Origin: Kovacikia minuta CCNUW1
GTDB lineage: Bacteria; Cyanobacteriota; Cyanobacteriia; Leptolyngbyales; Leptolyngbyaceae
Assembly: GCF_020091585.1 (NCBI RefSeq)
Contig: NZ_CP083582.1
Span: forward strand, 62,001 to 126,000
DNA length: 64,000 nt
Direction: 5' to 3'
The notes beneath the pieces were generated by a model, which made no database searches, was not told where the DNA came from, and worked only from the letters and a program-made list of their open reading frames with translations. How positions within the stretch are numbered: the first letter of the stretch is position 1; every line of letters starts with the position of its first letter. Positions 7,622 to 18,234 of this stretch are shown here, piece after piece. Made by a program: the position numbers and the translations under genes.

Positions 7622-10177
7622 TTACGCTGGGTCAGGATTGCGCACTTTAATTGTCAAACTCGCGCTTCTAGTTGCCACGGTGTAGCTTCCAGGTGCATCC
7701 TGAAGTTGGGCAACCACCACCAGGTCTTTATTTCTGAAACGTACAGCAACTCTAGGATTGACAGGCAGGGTAACGCTCGTTTGACCTGCGGGAATCGTGA
7801 CACTGGGAGGTTGGACATTATTGGACAGATCAAAGTCCGTACCCAACTGAGCTTCCCCAGCAAGGCTAAAGGTAACGACAAGGCTTTGATCCGCGCGTTT
7901 GTCTGTGCAGGTGATGGTGAAGGAGCTATTGACAACCGGAATTTCGGGTCTTGCCGGTCTGGGTGGTCTGGCAGGTTCAGCTGGGACGGGTCGCCAGGCA
8001 TCTCCGCCTGCTCGAATGCTGACCGTTGGCAGAACAACTCGAACTGCTTCATCAATAATGTTGATGGTAGCGGAGGTTGCACTGGGGGTATAGCCCGTTC
8101 CGGGCTGGAGTTTCAACGTCAATGGCTTGGTTTCACTGATTCCCCTGGTCGCAGCAGGTACGACGGGAATCGAAACCTCTTGGTGGTTGGCAGGCACCAC
8201 AACGCTGCCACTCAGGGCAGCAAAATCGGTACCAGAAATAGCGGCGTTTGCAGGACCAGGAACGATCGCATAATTCACCGTCAATCCACCCGCCGGAGCT
8301 GCTTTATCCAGGGTGACTTTGAATGCGCCCTGCACAGAACCAACCTTGCGGGCATCTGCAACACGGGCGATCGCCGCATTCAGGGGAACCGCCACATCAA
8401 TGATATTGATCATAGCGGGGGTTGCACTGGGGGTATAGCCCGTTCCCGCTTGGAGTTTTACGGTCAGTGGTTTGGTTTCACTGATTCCCCGGGTTGCCGT
8501 GGGTACCACCGGAATCGACACTTCCTGGAGGTTGGGAGGCACCACCACGCTACCACTTAAGGCGGTGAAATCGGTGCCAGAAACAGCCGCATTGGCAGCC
8601 CCGGGAACGATCGCATAATTCACGGTTAACCCACTTGCCGGAGCGGGTTTGTCCAGGGTGACTTTGAAGGCACCCGGCACTAACCCAACCTTACGGGCAT
8701 CCCCAGCGGGGGCGATCGCCGCATTCAGCAGCACGGGTGCCTGATCCAGGATGTTAATCGTAGCGGGGGTTGGGCTGGGCTGATAATTCGTACCGGATTT
8801 AAGTTTCAGGGTCAGGGGCTTGGTTGCATTGACGCCCAGGGTTGCCTTCGGCGTAACCGGAATCGTCACTTCCTTACCACCGGGAAATGTCACCGAACCG
8901 CTTAATGGTTCAAAGTCAACCCCCTGGGCAGCGGCATCCGCACCACCTGGAACAATTTCGTAGTTGACCACCAGCCCATTGGGAGCGTCCTGGTCAAGCT
9001 GGATTTTGAACGCACCTGCTTGCTGCGTCACCTTGTTGGCATCTCCAGCGGCAACAATGCTGGCGTTGAGCAACACCTGGTCAGAGATTTTCACCACATC
9101 AACGGCTTTGCAAACCCGATAGCCCGTTCCTGGTTTTAGATTGGCAACCACAACCCCGGAGGAATCGCCCAGGGGAGGGGTGCCCTGGGGGTTGACCTGA
9201 ATCGTGACACTGCTGCTGCCAGCGGGAACGGTCACACTCCGCCCTGTGGGTTGGAGCGTGAAATCCGTACCTTCCACACTGGCAGTCAATGGGGTAGGGG
9301 GAGCAACTTCATTGATCCCATAATTCACCACAACCCCACCCGCAGGAGCAACCTGATCGAGAGTGATGGTGAATTCGCCCGGAACTGGGCCAATTTTGTG
9401 GGCTTCTGGCTTCGTGGCTTCGATGTTTGCCGCGATCGCCGGACGCAGAACGATGGACGTTTCAACCCTGAAATTTGCCTTCGTGGTACGCCGTTCCGCG
9501 TAGAACAGATCGAGCGGGTAGGTTTGTCCTTCAGTCAGTCCCAGCGTATCCAGATTAACTTTTTGAGTCAGCGCCTCGTGAACCCCACCCAGATCGATCA
9601 CCAGCTTGCCGTTGATGTAAACCCAGAGGTCATCATCTCCCCGGAATTCAAACGTCTGTCCCCGCTGGTAGGTAAACTCCGTATGGGTTTCTAAGGTGAA
9701 GTGAAAATTATGCCCGGAGTTAGCAAAGTTACCCAATAGTTCGCCATCGATCGGGAAGAAGCCGCCTCTAGACTTAAAGGGTTCATCAACTGCGCTATCC
9801 AGAACGTAGGTGTTTTGAGCCGTTTTTTTGAGGGTGAGCGTGTAACCACTCCTTGTCGCAGTGCTGGGATGGTCATTACTAAACCACCTATCGAATGCAG
9901 CTTTGCCATTGTTCCACAGGGTTGTGGCTCCAGAATAGGCAGGCTTCCCATCCACCAGGGTGGTTTGCACGATGCCCGTGACTAAGCCGAAGCCAGAACT
10001 GTTGGGGAATCTTGTCCGTTCTGCTGGTCTGGGGTCCATCTCAAAATCCGGATGGCCGTTGACAGCATCCTGTTTTTTCGGAATAAAATCACGAATCGTT
10101 GCTTGCAGCGTGATCGTAGCGGGGAGATTTTGAGTCGCATTTTGAGGATTGCTTCCGGTCGTTGTGGGGGCGGACAT
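7622..10177 (-). CDS. Fibro-slime/PA14-like protein with Calx-beta-type repeats
   Basis: A large cell-surface-type protein (851 aa from the chosen start). Residues about 20-245 match the fibro-slime domain: FPNSSGFGLVTGIVQ, FDRWFSNDHPSTATRSGYTLTL, and the PA14-like sugar-binding core FEFRGDDDLWVYINGKLVIDLGGVHE. Five Calx-beta-like immunoglobulin-fold repeats of roughly 110 residues follow (ending INIIDxAV, each with TVNYAIVPG...GTDFxxLSGSVVVP). Repeats 3 and 4 are nearly identical at DNA level. A proline/arginine spacer (PAEPARPPRPARPE) precedes the last repeat. The start at 10177 is preceded by AAGGAG. No N-terminal signal peptide is visible, which is odd for an adhesin-like protein. Likely role: adhesion or matrix, by family. 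Confidence 0.85.
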   Translation of the reverse strand: MSAPTTTGSNPQNATQNLPATITLQATIRDFIPKKQDAVNGHPDFEMDPRPAERTRFPNSSGFGLVTGIVQTTLVDGKPAYSGATTLWNNGKAAFDRWFSNDHPSTATRSGYTLTLKKTAQNTYVLDSAVDEPFKSRGGFFPIDGELLGNFANSGHNFHFTLETHTEFTYQRGQTFEFRGDDDLWVYINGKLVIDLGGVHEALTQKVNLDTLGLTEGQTYPLDLFYAERRTTKANFRVETSIVLRPAIAANIEATKPEAHKIGPVPGEFTITLDQVAPAGGVVVNYGINEVAPPTPLTASVEGTDFTLQPTGRSVTVPAGSSSVTIQVNPQGTPPLGDSSGVVVANLKPGTGYRVCKAVDVVKISDQVLLNASIVAAGDANKVTQQAGAFKIQLDQDAPNGLVVNYEIVPGGADAAAQGVDFEPLSGSVTFPGGKEVTIPVTPKATLGVNATKPLTLKLKSGTNYQPSPTPATINILDQAPVLLNAAIAPAGDARKVGLVPGAFKVTLDKPAPASGLTVNYAIVPGAANAAVSGTDFTALSGSVVVPPNLQEVSIPVVPTATRGISETKPLTVKLQAGTGYTPSATPAMINIIDVAVPLNAAIARVADARKVGSVQGAFKVTLDKAAPAGGLTVNYAIVPGPANAAISGTDFAALSGSVVVPANHQEVSIPVVPAATRGISETKPLTLKLQPGTGYTPSATSATINIIDEAVRVVLPTVSIRAGGDAWRPVPAEPARPPRPARPEIPVVNSSFTITCTDKRADQSLVVTFSLAGEAQLGTDFDLSNNVQPPSVTIPAGQTSVTLPVNPRVAVRFRNKDLVVVAQLQDAPGSYTVATRSASLTIKVRNPDPA

Positions 10178-11102
10178 TGACGATCTCCTTTGGTTTAGAA
10201 CGTAACTTGACTGTTGGTGGGGGCTTGAACCGTTTTTCAATCTACAGATGAGAGCCGCATTTTAGATTTTGAATCAGCTGATTGGACAAGATTAAAACTT
10301 ATCAGCCATCCATTCAAATGTCAGAGCTTCCCTATTTGAGAAAGGTATGAGTTGAGATTTGAAGAGTGGTGTGGATAATTTTCGATTCTGCCATCAAGAC
10401 TGAAATTGAAAACAAAGCAGGTTTGAACTATTCCGGACAATTGAATTGAGAGCTACAGAGATAATTCATGGGTGCGATCGTCCTCCAAATTGCGAACACC
10501 TTTAATCGTAAGCCTTTGACAATTACCAACCTGGTATACAAGTCATCTATTTCTGTGATGTTGAAAGGGTAACGGTGTGATCTTAATTACTTAAGTTCTG
10601 GTTTAAGAAAACAGATCATTCCCTTCAATTTGAATCACTCATTTGTGTGGTTCCTTCCATGAAACTAAACTGTTTAGGTTTTATTTTTCTCAGATATGGA
10701 GATTTTGCATTCACAAACGATTCCTGGAAGTCACCCATTCCAATTCTGAACATCGATTCATTTAACTAGAAATCAATCCTAAAAAATGGGCGATTCATCA
10801 AATATAAAGGTTTATGTCTGACTATAGAATATTTTAAGCAAACTTTTGTCTTTCCTTTTTTTAGAGTCCCCATGATTTTGATGCGCCCCCGCAACTTCTG
10901 CTTTCTGCTTTCTTTACCCCCACTTCCACCACAGTAAGCGGTAGAATTGATCAATTTAGTACAGATGAACCCCGTTCGAAGATTGAAGTTAGTCTACGCC
11001 AGGTTTCTTAACCCAGACTCCATCATCTAAAATCAAAGATTCGGAGCATCGACCTGAGAACGGAAGCGATAAAATGTTAAGGATTGTTTCTCCCTGTCCC
11101 CT
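10178..11102. other. Long intergenic region, 925 bp
   Basis: An A/T-rich stretch between divergent genes; promoters for both the fibro-slime gene and uvrA must lie here. I see no convincing ORF, RNA gene or repeat. A 62-codon minus-strand frame at 10766-10954 has no family resemblance and unusual composition. A small palindrome, AATCAGCTGATT, lies near 10271. Confidence 0.5.
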
Positions 11103-14100
11103 ATGCCTAAGCGTGTCAATCGTTCGGATAGCAAGTCTGTGACACCTGACAATGGTCATGCTGTGACACCCGCCGCAGCGCTGAATACGATTCGGATTCG
11201 GGGCGCACGGCAGCACAACTTGAAGGACATAGACCTGGAGTTACCCCGCGATCGACTGATTGTGTTCACGGGGGTTTCTGGTTCGGGCAAATCTTCCCTG
11301 GCATTCGATACCATCTTTGCGGAAGGGCAGCGGCGTTATGTGGAATCGCTCAGCGCTTACGCTCGACAGTTTTTGGGGCAGGTGGACAAACCCGATGTGG
11401 ACGCGATCGAAGGCTTGAGTCCCGCCATCTCGATTGACCAAAAATCCACCTCCCATAACCCCCGTTCTACCGTCGGAACGGTGACTGAAATTTACGACTA
11501 TTTGCGTCTGCTGTACGGACGGGCTGGCGAACCCCACTGCCCCATTTGCGATCGCTCCATCTCTCCCCAAACCGTTGATCAGATGGTAGATCGGGTGATG
11601 GAACTGCCCGATCGCACCCGCTTCCAAATTCTGGCTCCCGTGGTACGGGGCAAAAAAGGCACCCATAAAAAGCTGATCTCTAGCCTTGCCGCAGAAGGGT
11701 TTGTGCGGGTGCGGATCGATGGTGAAGTGCGGGAACTGGGCGATTCCATTGAACTGGATAAGAATCAAAGCCACACGATCGAAATCGTGGTCGATCGACT
11801 GGTCAAAAAGGCGGGAATTGAAGAACGCCTGACTGATTCGTTAATGACCTGCTTAAAGCATTCCGAGGGGATCGCGGTCATTGACTTGGTGCAGGAGGAG
11901 GCAGAGGGCAGAGGGCAGAAGGCAGAAGGTAACGTGGTGGAACTTCCCGCCGGGAGGAAACGGAAAGCGGCTGAAAAAGGTGGCGATTATCAAACCTCCG
12001 ATCCACCCCCCCAGCCCCCAACCCCCGCTCCCCTCGTCTTTTCTGAAAACTTTGCCTGTCCCGAACATGGCGCAGTGATGGAGGAATTGTCCCCCCGTCT
12101 ATTTTCCTTCAACTCGCCCTATGGGGCGTGCCCCAACTGTCATGGGCTGGGTAGCCACCGCAAGTTTTCGCCTGAGTTAGTGGTACCCAACCCAGAATTG
12201 CCCGTTTATGCGGCGATCGCGCCCTGGTCAGATAAGGACAATACCTACTACCTATCGCTTTTGTGTAGCGTTGCGAATGCATTTAAATTTGATATTCAAA
12301 CGCCCTGGAGCCAGCTCACGGAGGCACAGCGGCACATTTTATTGCATGGTTCTAAAGATCCAATTTGGATCGAAGTAGACTCCCGCTACCGTCAAAGTAA
12401 GGGTTATCAGCGTCGCTACGAAGGGATTTTGCCCCTGCTGGAACGTCAATATCAAGAAGCCAGTTCGGAAGTTTACAAGCAAAAGCTGGAGCAATACCTG
12501 GTCGATCAGCCCTGTGAAGAATGCCAGGGGAAGCGGTTGAAACCGGAAGCCCTTTCCGTTCGGTTGGGGCAATACCGGATTCATGATTTAACGGAAGTTT
12601 CCATTCGGGATTGTTTACCCCGGGTGAATGGGCTGGAGTTGAGTTCCCGACAGGCACAGATTGCCGACCTGGTGTTGCGGGAAATTAGAGCCAGACTGCA
12701 ATTTTTGCTGGATGTGGGACTGGATTACCTCACCCTCGATCGGATGGCAATGACCCTTTCCGGTGGTGAAGCCCAGCGAATTCGATTGGCAACCCAGATT
12801 GGCTCAGGTTTAACCGGCGTTCTCTACGTTCTAGATGAACCCAGCATCGGGCTGCACCAGCGCGACAACTCTCGTCTGCTCAAGACCCTGAACCGCCTCC
12901 GTAATCTCGGCAATACCCTGATTGTGGTGGAGCACGACGAGGAAACCATCCGGGCTGCCGATTACCTGGTGGATATTGGTCCCGGTGCGGGCGTTCACGG
13001 GGGAGAGATTGTTTCCCAGGGTAACCTGGATGATTTGTTGAATGCCCCCAATTCGCTGACAGGGGCATATTTATCGGCACGACGGGTGATTCATACCCCC
13101 GCAGAACGCAGACCCGGCAACGGTCGTATCCTCAAAATTCGGAATGCCTATCGCAACAACCTGAAGCACATTGATGTGGATATTCCCCTGGGCAAGCTGG
13201 TTTGTGTGACGGGTGTATCTGGCTCTGGCAAATCCACCCTGATTAATGAACTGCTTTATCCCTCGTTGCAACACCACTTTGGTAGCAAGGTGCCCCAACC
13301 CAAGGAGATGGAGCCGATCGGGGGGTTGAGTGCGTTGGACAAGGCGATCGTGATTGACCAGTCTCCGATTGGGCGCACCCCTCGCTCCAACTCTGCCACC
13401 TATACAGGCACATTTGACGTGATTCGGGATGTGTTTTCGGAGACGATCGAAGCAAAAGCCAGAGGTTACAAACCCGGACAGTTTTCCTTTAATGTCAAAG
13501 GCGGACGGTGTGAAGCCTGTGGTGGTCAGGGTGTGAATGTGATTGAAATGAACTTTCTGCCGGATGTATACGTGCAGTGTGAGGTCTGCAAGGGTGCCCG
13601 ATACAATCGGGAGACGCTCCAGGTGAAGTTTAAGGGGAAATCCATTGCAGATGTGTTGGACATGACCGTGGATGAGGCGTTGGAATTTTTCAAGAACATT
13701 CCCCAGGCAGCGACACGCTTGCAAACTTTGTCGGATGTCGGGTTGGGCTATATTCGTTTGGGGCAACCTGCCCCCACCCTATCTGGAGGGGAAGCCCAAC
13801 GGGTGAAGCTGGCAACGGAATTGTCCCGCCGGGCCACGGGTAAAACCCTCTACCTGATTGATGAACCCACCACCGGGCTGTCCTTCTACGATGTCCACAA
13901 GCTGCTGGACGTGTTGCAACGGTTGGTCGATAAGGGGAATACCGTACTGGTGATTGAACATAACCTGGATGTGATTCGCTGCTCTGATTGGTTAATTGAT
14001 TTAGGACCAGAGGGCGGCGATCGGGGCGGCGAAGTGATCGCGATCGGCACCCCGGAAGAGGTCGCTGAAAATCCCCAATCCTATACGGGGCAGTACCTCA

Positions 14101-14144
14101 AACAGGTTTTGCAGCAGTATCCCCCTGTTCCGGCAACGGCATAG
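11103..14144 (+). CDS. uvrA: Excinuclease ABC subunit A (UvrA)
   Basis: Damage-recognition ATPase of nucleotide excision repair; works as a dimer with UvrB in the cytoplasm. Two ABC-type ATPase modules: Walker A motifs [12 protein letters not shown] (residues about 57-68) and [13 protein letters not shown] (about 704), ABC signatures [12 protein letters not shown] and [12 protein letters not shown], and Walker B segments [10 protein letters not shown] and LIDEPTTGL. Zinc-binding cysteines are visible in CPICD, CPNC, CEACGG and CEVCKG. At 1013 aa it is about 70 residues longer than the E. coli protein. Part of the excess is a low-complexity insert at residues about 262-309, partly encoded by AGAGGGC/AGAAGGC heptamers and rich in K, E and P, placed just before the FACPEHG zinc region. 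Confidence 0.97.
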   Translation: MPKRVNRSDSKSVTPDNGHAVTPAAALNTIRIRGARQHNLKDIDLELPRDRLIVFTGVSGSGKSSLAFDTIFAEGQRRYVESLSAYARQFLGQVDKPDVDAIEGLSPAISIDQKSTSHNPRSTVGTVTEIYDYLRLLYGRAGEPHCPICDRSISPQTVDQMVDRVMELPDRTRFQILAPVVRGKKGTHKKLISSLAAEGFVRVRIDGEVRELGDSIELDKNQSHTIEIVVDRLVKKAGIEERLTDSLMTCLKHSEGIAVIDLVQEEAEGRGQKAEGNVVELPAGRKRKAAEKGGDYQTSDPPPQPPTPAPLVFSENFACPEHGAVMEELSPRLFSFNSPYGACPNCHGLGSHRKFSPELVVPNPELPVYAAIAPWSDKDNTYYLSLLCSVANAFKFDIQTPWSQLTEAQRHILLHGSKDPIWIEVDSRYRQSKGYQRRYEGILPLLERQYQEASSEVYKQKLEQYLVDQPCEECQGKRLKPEALSVRLGQYRIHDLTEVSIRDCLPRVNGLELSSRQAQIADLVLREIRARLQFLLDVGLDYLTLDRMAMTLSGGEAQRIRLATQIGSGLTGVLYVLDEPSIGLHQRDNSRLLKTLNRLRNLGNTLIVVEHDEETIRAADYLVDIGPGAGVHGGEIVSQGNLDDLLNAPNSLTGAYLSARRVIHTPAERRPGNGRILKIRNAYRNNLKHIDVDIPLGKLVCVTGVSGSGKSTLINELLYPSLQHHFGSKVPQPKEMEPIGGLSALDKAIVIDQSPIGRTPRSNSATYTGTFDVIRDVFSETIEAKARGYKPGQFSFNVKGGRCEACGGQGVNVIEMNFLPDVYVQCEVCKGARYNRETLQVKFKGKSIADVLDMTVDEALEFFKNIPQAATRLQTLSDVGLGYIRLGQPAPTLSGGEAQRVKLATELSRRATGKTLYLIDEPTTGLSFYDVHKLLDVLQRLVDKGNTVLVIEHNLDVIRCSDWLIDLGPEGGDRGGEVIAIGTPEEVAENPQSYTGQYLKQVLQQYPPVPATA

Positions 14145-14165
14145 AGCGTCCTGGAACACCGATAC

Positions 14166-14229
14166 AGAAACCGGGTTTCTAGTAAATCACTCATGACCCA
14201 TAGCATCTGGGGCAAGAAACCCGGTTTCT
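14166..14229. repeat. Palindromic repeat pair (family R1)
   Basis: Two cores, AGAAACCGGGTTTCT and AGAAACCCGGTTTCT, about 34 bp apart, between convergent uvrA and aroF. In RNA this could fold into a hairpin and serve as a terminator for both, but no T-tract follows. Confidence 0.65.
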
Positions 14230-14243
14230 ACTACTAAACCCAC

Positions 14244-15300
14244 CTACACCGCAACAGGTTCCGCAGTCCAGCGTCCCATTGCTTTACCAATCACAGCCAT
14301 TTCCTGCATCAGCGAATCGAAACGCTCTGGCGTCAGGGATTGGGGACCGTCGGAGAGGGCTTTCTTCGGATTGGGGTGAACTTCAATCATGAGAGAGTCT
14401 GCCCCAGCAGCGATCGCTGCCATCGCCATCGCCGGTACATATTCCGACCGTCCAGTCCCGTGGCTGGGGTCAATCATGATGGGCAGGTGGGTAAGCGATT
14501 TCAACACTGGAATTGCTGCCAGGTCAAGGGTATTGCGGGCATATTTGTTATCGAAGGTACGAATCCCCCGTTCACACAAAATGACGTTGGGATTTCCAGC
14601 AGCCAGGATATATTCGGCTGCCATCAGCCATTCTTCGATCGTTGCAGACATGCCCCGCTTCAATAGAATCGGCTTGTCCTGAGCGCCCACTTTTTTTAAT
14701 AAGGAGAAATTTTGCATATTGCGGGCACCAATCTGGATCACATCCGCAATCTCCGCCAGGGGTTCCAGGTCGGCGGCATCCATTAATTCGGTAATAATGC
14801 CCAACCCCGTTGCCGACCGTGCCGCTGCCAGCAACCCCAGCGCACTCTCGCCATGCCCTTGAAACGCATAGCGGGGAGGTGCGTGGCTTAAAAGCTCCTC
14901 CCCGCAAAAATTTGGCTCCGGCCGCCTTCACTCGCCGTGCCGTTTCCACGATCATTGCTTCATTCTCAACCGAGCAAGGTCCGGCTACCACAACCAGGGG
15001 ATGCTGTTGCCCAAAGGCAACAGGACCATTGGGCGTGGGAACCACAACCTCACTGGTTTCCCCGTGGCGATATTCTAAACTGGTGCGCTTGAACGGTTTT
15101 TCAACCCGCAGAACTTGTTCGATCCAGGGACTCGTCTCTTGAATTTGGAGGGGATCTAAATCGACCGTATCGCCCACCAGACCAATCACAACTTTGTGTT
15201 TGCCGATGATCTTTTCTGGCGTCAACCCAGCGTTGGTAAATTCTTCTGTCAAACGGGTAATTTCGGCTTCTGGAGAGCCAACTTTCATCACCACAATCAT
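14244..15300 (-). pseudogene. aroF: 3-deoxy-7-phosphoheptulonate synthase (DAHP synthase), frameshifted
   Basis: First enzyme of the shikimate pathway (phosphoenolpyruvate plus erythrose 4-phosphate). The N-terminal ferredoxin-like/ACT-like domain begins MIVVMKVGSPEAEITRL at 15300; the TIM barrel follows with [25 protein letters not shown], then in the next frame [39 protein letters not shown] and [10 protein letters not shown]. The frame breaks at about 14866-14876, where one extra base follows PRTSP; removing it gives [20 protein letters not shown] and a normal 351-aa enzyme. It lies 47 bp after pam68, so rpsO-pam68-aroF may be one transcript. Either a real lesion or a sequence error; the latter seems likelier because all other residues look intact. 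Confidence 0.85.
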
Positions 15301-15347
15301 GGTAGGTATCCCTGCTTGAAGTAGAAGCGCGATCGTGTACGAAGTAA

Positions 15348-15887
15348 CTAAGAGCTTGGCTTCTGCTTCGCAGCACGCCAGGACTCTCTCAGCCGAGCAA
15401 AGTTTGTTTTGAATTCTCCCCAACCAAACCAGTGACCGACCCGATCCTCGTCCCAGGAGGCGGAGATTGCACCGTAGCTTAACCCCAAAACACTCAGTCC
15501 AAAAAAGCCCATGTTGACCAAAAGCACGGCAACATGCGGAAGCTCCAACCAATGCCTGCTGATCACGATGTAGCTAATGACCAGGGTTGCCATTCCTAAA
15601 AAGGCGGGAATGCCGCTGAAAAATGCAACCCGCCGTACCATCCGATTACTGACGACGGGTGGAATGGTACCGGATTTAGCTGAAGCCCCCCCGGATTCAC
15701 CCGGTGTTTTCCCAGATGACTGACTCGCAGCCCCATCCTTCCCCTTTGCCCCTGGGGTCGAGGCATGCTTCCGGGTCGTTTTTTTGGAATTTGGGGTTGG
15801 CTCAAAGGGCAAGCGCTCCGAACTAGACCCATCCTCCTTGGAGGATTTGTCAGCATTCGGAGACTTTTTGGAGGATTTTGAGGACAT
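15348..15887 (-). CDS. PAM68 family protein, photosystem II assembly
   Basis: A 179-aa protein with a long polar, Ser/Lys/Gly-rich N-terminus (residues 1-80), two transmembrane helices ([23 protein letters not shown] and [21 protein letters not shown]) and the conserved C-terminal segment [19 protein letters not shown]. Homologues in plants and cyanobacteria act in early photosystem II assembly at the thylakoid membrane. It starts 11 bp after the rpsO stop, the standard cyanobacterial arrangement, which implies co-transcription with ribosomal protein S15. Confidence 0.92.
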   Translation of the reverse strand: MSSKSSKKSPNADKSSKEDGSSSERLPFEPTPNSKKTTRKHASTPGAKGKDGAASQSSGKTPGESGGASAKSGTIPPVVSNRMVRRVAFFSGIPAFLGMATLVISYIVISRHWLELPHVAVLLVNMGFFGLSVLGLSYGAISASWDEDRVGHWFGWGEFKTNFARLRESWRAAKQKPSS

Positions 15888-15897
15888 ACACCAATTC

Positions 15898-16168
15898 CTA
15901 CCCGCGAATTCCGAGTCTGGTGATCAACGCCCGGTAGCGCTCCTGACTTTGCTTCTGAATGTACGCCAGTAACCGCTTCCGCAACCCAATCATGCGAAGC
16001 AGACCCCGACGGAGAGGCATGGTCTTTTTTGTTGGATTTTAAATGTTCGCTCAGCTTGTTAATCCGCTCAGTCAGCATCGCGACTTGAACATCAGCCGAA
16101 CCCGTGTCGGTTTCGTGGATCTGATATTCAGAGATAATTTCGTGTTTACGCTCTTGCAGCAGGGCCAT
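15898..16168 (-). pseudogene. rpsO: 30S ribosomal protein S15, frame broken by one base
   Basis: S15 binds 16S rRNA in the small subunit platform. The N-terminal 52 residues are perfect ([43 protein letters not shown]); then the frame shifts at about 16006-16015, where CTCCGTCGG carries one C too many. Without it the protein continues [20 protein letters not shown] and ends [10 protein letters not shown], a standard 89-aa S15. As read, a shifted frame would run about 100 further residues through pam68. S15 is normally kept intact, so a sequencing or assembly error is the first explanation. Confidence 0.9.
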
Positions 16169-16214
16169 GTCTGATGTCTATTCCTGGTCGATATCGTTGT
16201 CAGCAGTTCTCAAT

Positions 16215-16380
16215 CATACCATAGGAAAAGAGGGGAGGGACAGGGGAGGATAAAGGATGAAGAACGAGGATAAAAAGGGGTGGGGTAATGCCTAAAGGGA
16301 AGGAAGGTGGGAGGGTGGGAAACCCTGTCCAAAACTTAAAACTCAAAACTTAAAACTCATAATTTAAAACTCATAACTCT
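16215..16380. repeat. STRR island
   Basis: Upstream of rpsO: GAGGATAAAG-type repeats, then ACTTAAA/ACTCAAA heptamers near 16330-16380. The rpsO promoter must lie in or near the 16170-16250 part. No gene is seen. Confidence 0.75.
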
Positions 16381-16390
16381 CCCCACCTTG

Positions 16391-18061
16391 TCACCCTTCC
16401 CGCAGGATGAGTGCCTTGGCTTCCCATTTGTCCAGACCGATTGTTGGGCGATCGCTGCCAATCTCCACATCGGTACTTTTCACCCATTCGTGCCAGATCC
16501 CGTTGCAGGGAAAATTGGAAAGGGTGTAACCGGGCATGGGTTCATCCGATAGATTAGCAATTACGACAACGCGGGAGCCTGTATCGTTCCAGCGGGTATA
16601 GACCAATACCTGCGATTCCTGGTTTTCGTGGAAGAACTCAATGTTCTCTGTCAGCAGGGCGGGGGTCTGTTTGCGGAGGGCGATCAGGTGTTGGTAGAAC
16701 TGGAACAAATCCCGATTCCAGTCCTGTTTTAGGAGTGACCAGTCGAGTGGGTTGGGTTCCGAAACCGTTTGGGTTTTGTGGGTATTTTGGCCAAATTCGT
16801 CGCCCATCCAAAGTAGGGGGATGCCGGGGGCAGTCATTTGCAGGGTGACTGCCAGCTTGACCCGCTGAAGGGCAGGCTGACCAAAAATGCCCCGATCGCC
16901 CAACTCGACCAGCAGATGTTCCTGATCGTGAGTAGCCACATAGTTGATGACACTACTTGTTTGAGGATAACCCTGTTGTTGGGCAGCGATCGCCGTTCTG
17001 AGATCCCGGAATTCGATCGGCTCAGCCAACAGAGCGCCTCTTAACAGGTAATGGAAGCTTTCATGCCAACAACCCTCAAAAGGACCATCTGGAAGCACAA
17101 TATCGCTGGTATCAGGAATGTGTTCAGCAATGTGATAGAAGGGCTTCTTCCCTACCACCTGATTTGCCTCCTGAATCAGCCAGCGAAAAAAGTCGTAATT
17201 TGCCAACTGCCGGACTGCATCGTATCGAATGCCGTCAATGTGATATTCCTGAATCCAATAGCAGGTCACCTCTGCAATGAACTTCCAGGCAGGTCGGATG
17301 TCCAGTTTTTCGTCGTAAACTTCGTAGTTGAACTCTGGTCCCCAGTAGTTTGCGTCGTCTCCTGGGTAGTGGCGATCGTGGTAATACCAGTAATCCCGAT
17401 CGATCAAAAGCAATGGACTTTGATCATCGGTATGGTTGTAGATCGCATCAATAACAACGCGAATTCCCCTGGCGTGGCATTCATCAATCAAGCGTTTCAA
17501 ATCTTCGGGGGAACCGTAGCTGGATTCGGGGGCAAAGTAATAGCGAACCATATAGCCCCAACGATAGTTTCCGGCGTATTCGGTGATGGGCATCAACTCG
17601 ATCGCATTCACACCCAATTCCACCAGGTAGTCTAGTTTTTCAATAGCCCGTGCAAATTTGTCAGGTTCTTCAGCCTCTCCGCCAACAAAGTCTGCAATAT
17701 GCAACTCATACATAACCAGTTCAGCGTTAGCAGGCAATGGCTTGTCATCATGCTTCCAGACATAGGTATCTCGAATTTGCTGACCTGCTTTGACATGGAC
17801 GATCCCATTTTCAGAAGCAAGATCCATCTCGGTCATGTAGGGATCATTGATTTCAACCCACTCATCCGGTTTTAGAAACCAACTTCTAGACTGCACCCGC
17901 AACTTGTACTGATAAATTCCATCTTCCAGATCCAGTGTGACCCGGAAGTAACCATCCTCCCCTTTCTGCATCGGAACTGCTTGCCAATCAGAAAAGGAAC
18001 CAACCAACGCAGCAGCTTCGTTGTAAGGCGCAAAGAGTTTGAATTCCATAGGACGGGGCAC
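16391..18061 (-). CDS. GH13 alpha-amylase family glycosidase (copy 1)
   Basis: A 556-aa enzyme. The N-terminal carbohydrate-binding/glycogen-binding-type module (residues about 1-95; FKLFAPYNEAAALVGSFSDW, GYFRVTLDLEDGIYQYKLRV) is followed by a GH13 barrel. The conserved regions are VVIDAIYNH, DGIRYDAVRQL (nucleophile Asp), FYHIAEHIP (general acid Glu) and NYVATHDQEH (third Asp). The layout resembles short branching enzyme or maltodextrin-acting amylase; the specificity cannot be told from sequence. No signal peptide, so cytosolic glycogen/maltodextrin metabolism is likely. Its paralogue lies 173 bp upstream in the same direction. The start MPRPMEF aligns with MASPIEF of the paralogue, supporting 18061. 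Confidence 0.9.
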   Translation of the reverse strand: MPRPMEFKLFAPYNEAAALVGSFSDWQAVPMQKGEDGYFRVTLDLEDGIYQYKLRVQSRSWFLKPDEWVEINDPYMTEMDLASENGIVHVKAGQQIRDTYVWKHDDKPLPANAELVMYELHIADFVGGEAEEPDKFARAIEKLDYLVELGVNAIELMPITEYAGNYRWGYMVRYYFAPESSYGSPEDLKRLIDECHARGIRVVIDAIYNHTDDQSPLLLIDRDYWYYHDRHYPGDDANYWGPEFNYEVYDEKLDIRPAWKFIAEVTCYWIQEYHIDGIRYDAVRQLANYDFFRWLIQEANQVVGKKPFYHIAEHIPDTSDIVLPDGPFEGCWHESFHYLLRGALLAEPIEFRDLRTAIAAQQQGYPQTSSVINYVATHDQEHLLVELGDRGIFGQPALQRVKLAVTLQMTAPGIPLLWMGDEFGQNTHKTQTVSEPNPLDWSLLKQDWNRDLFQFYQHLIALRKQTPALLTENIEFFHENQESQVLVYTRWNDTGSRVVVIANLSDEPMPGYTLSNFPCNGIWHEWVKSTDVEIGSDRPTIGLDKWEAKALILREG

Positions 18062-18234
18062 AGGGGGGTAGGAGGTAGGTGTCAGGTGTCAGGTATCAGG
18101 TGGTAGGGAAAGGATAAGGGATAAAGGGTAAAAATGTACTCCCTCCTTTTCCTTATCTTCCCTCTCTCTTCATCCCTCATCCCTCATCCCTCATCCTGCC
18201 CCCCCCACTCCTCGCTCCGCACTCCTTGCCTGCA
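18062..18234. repeat. STRR island between GH13 copies
   Basis: GGTGTCA, GGATAAG and CATCCCT heptamers in several short runs. The region separates the two tandem GH13 genes and would contain any promoter for the downstream copy. Confidence 0.8.

Noticed and set aside
7706-8560. 284-codon plus-strand frame opposite the fibro-slime gene
   Set aside because: Antisense shadow of the Calx-beta repeats; no family motif.
10766-10954. 62-codon ORF in the gap before uvrA
   Set aside because: No motif, no ribosome site, mixed composition.
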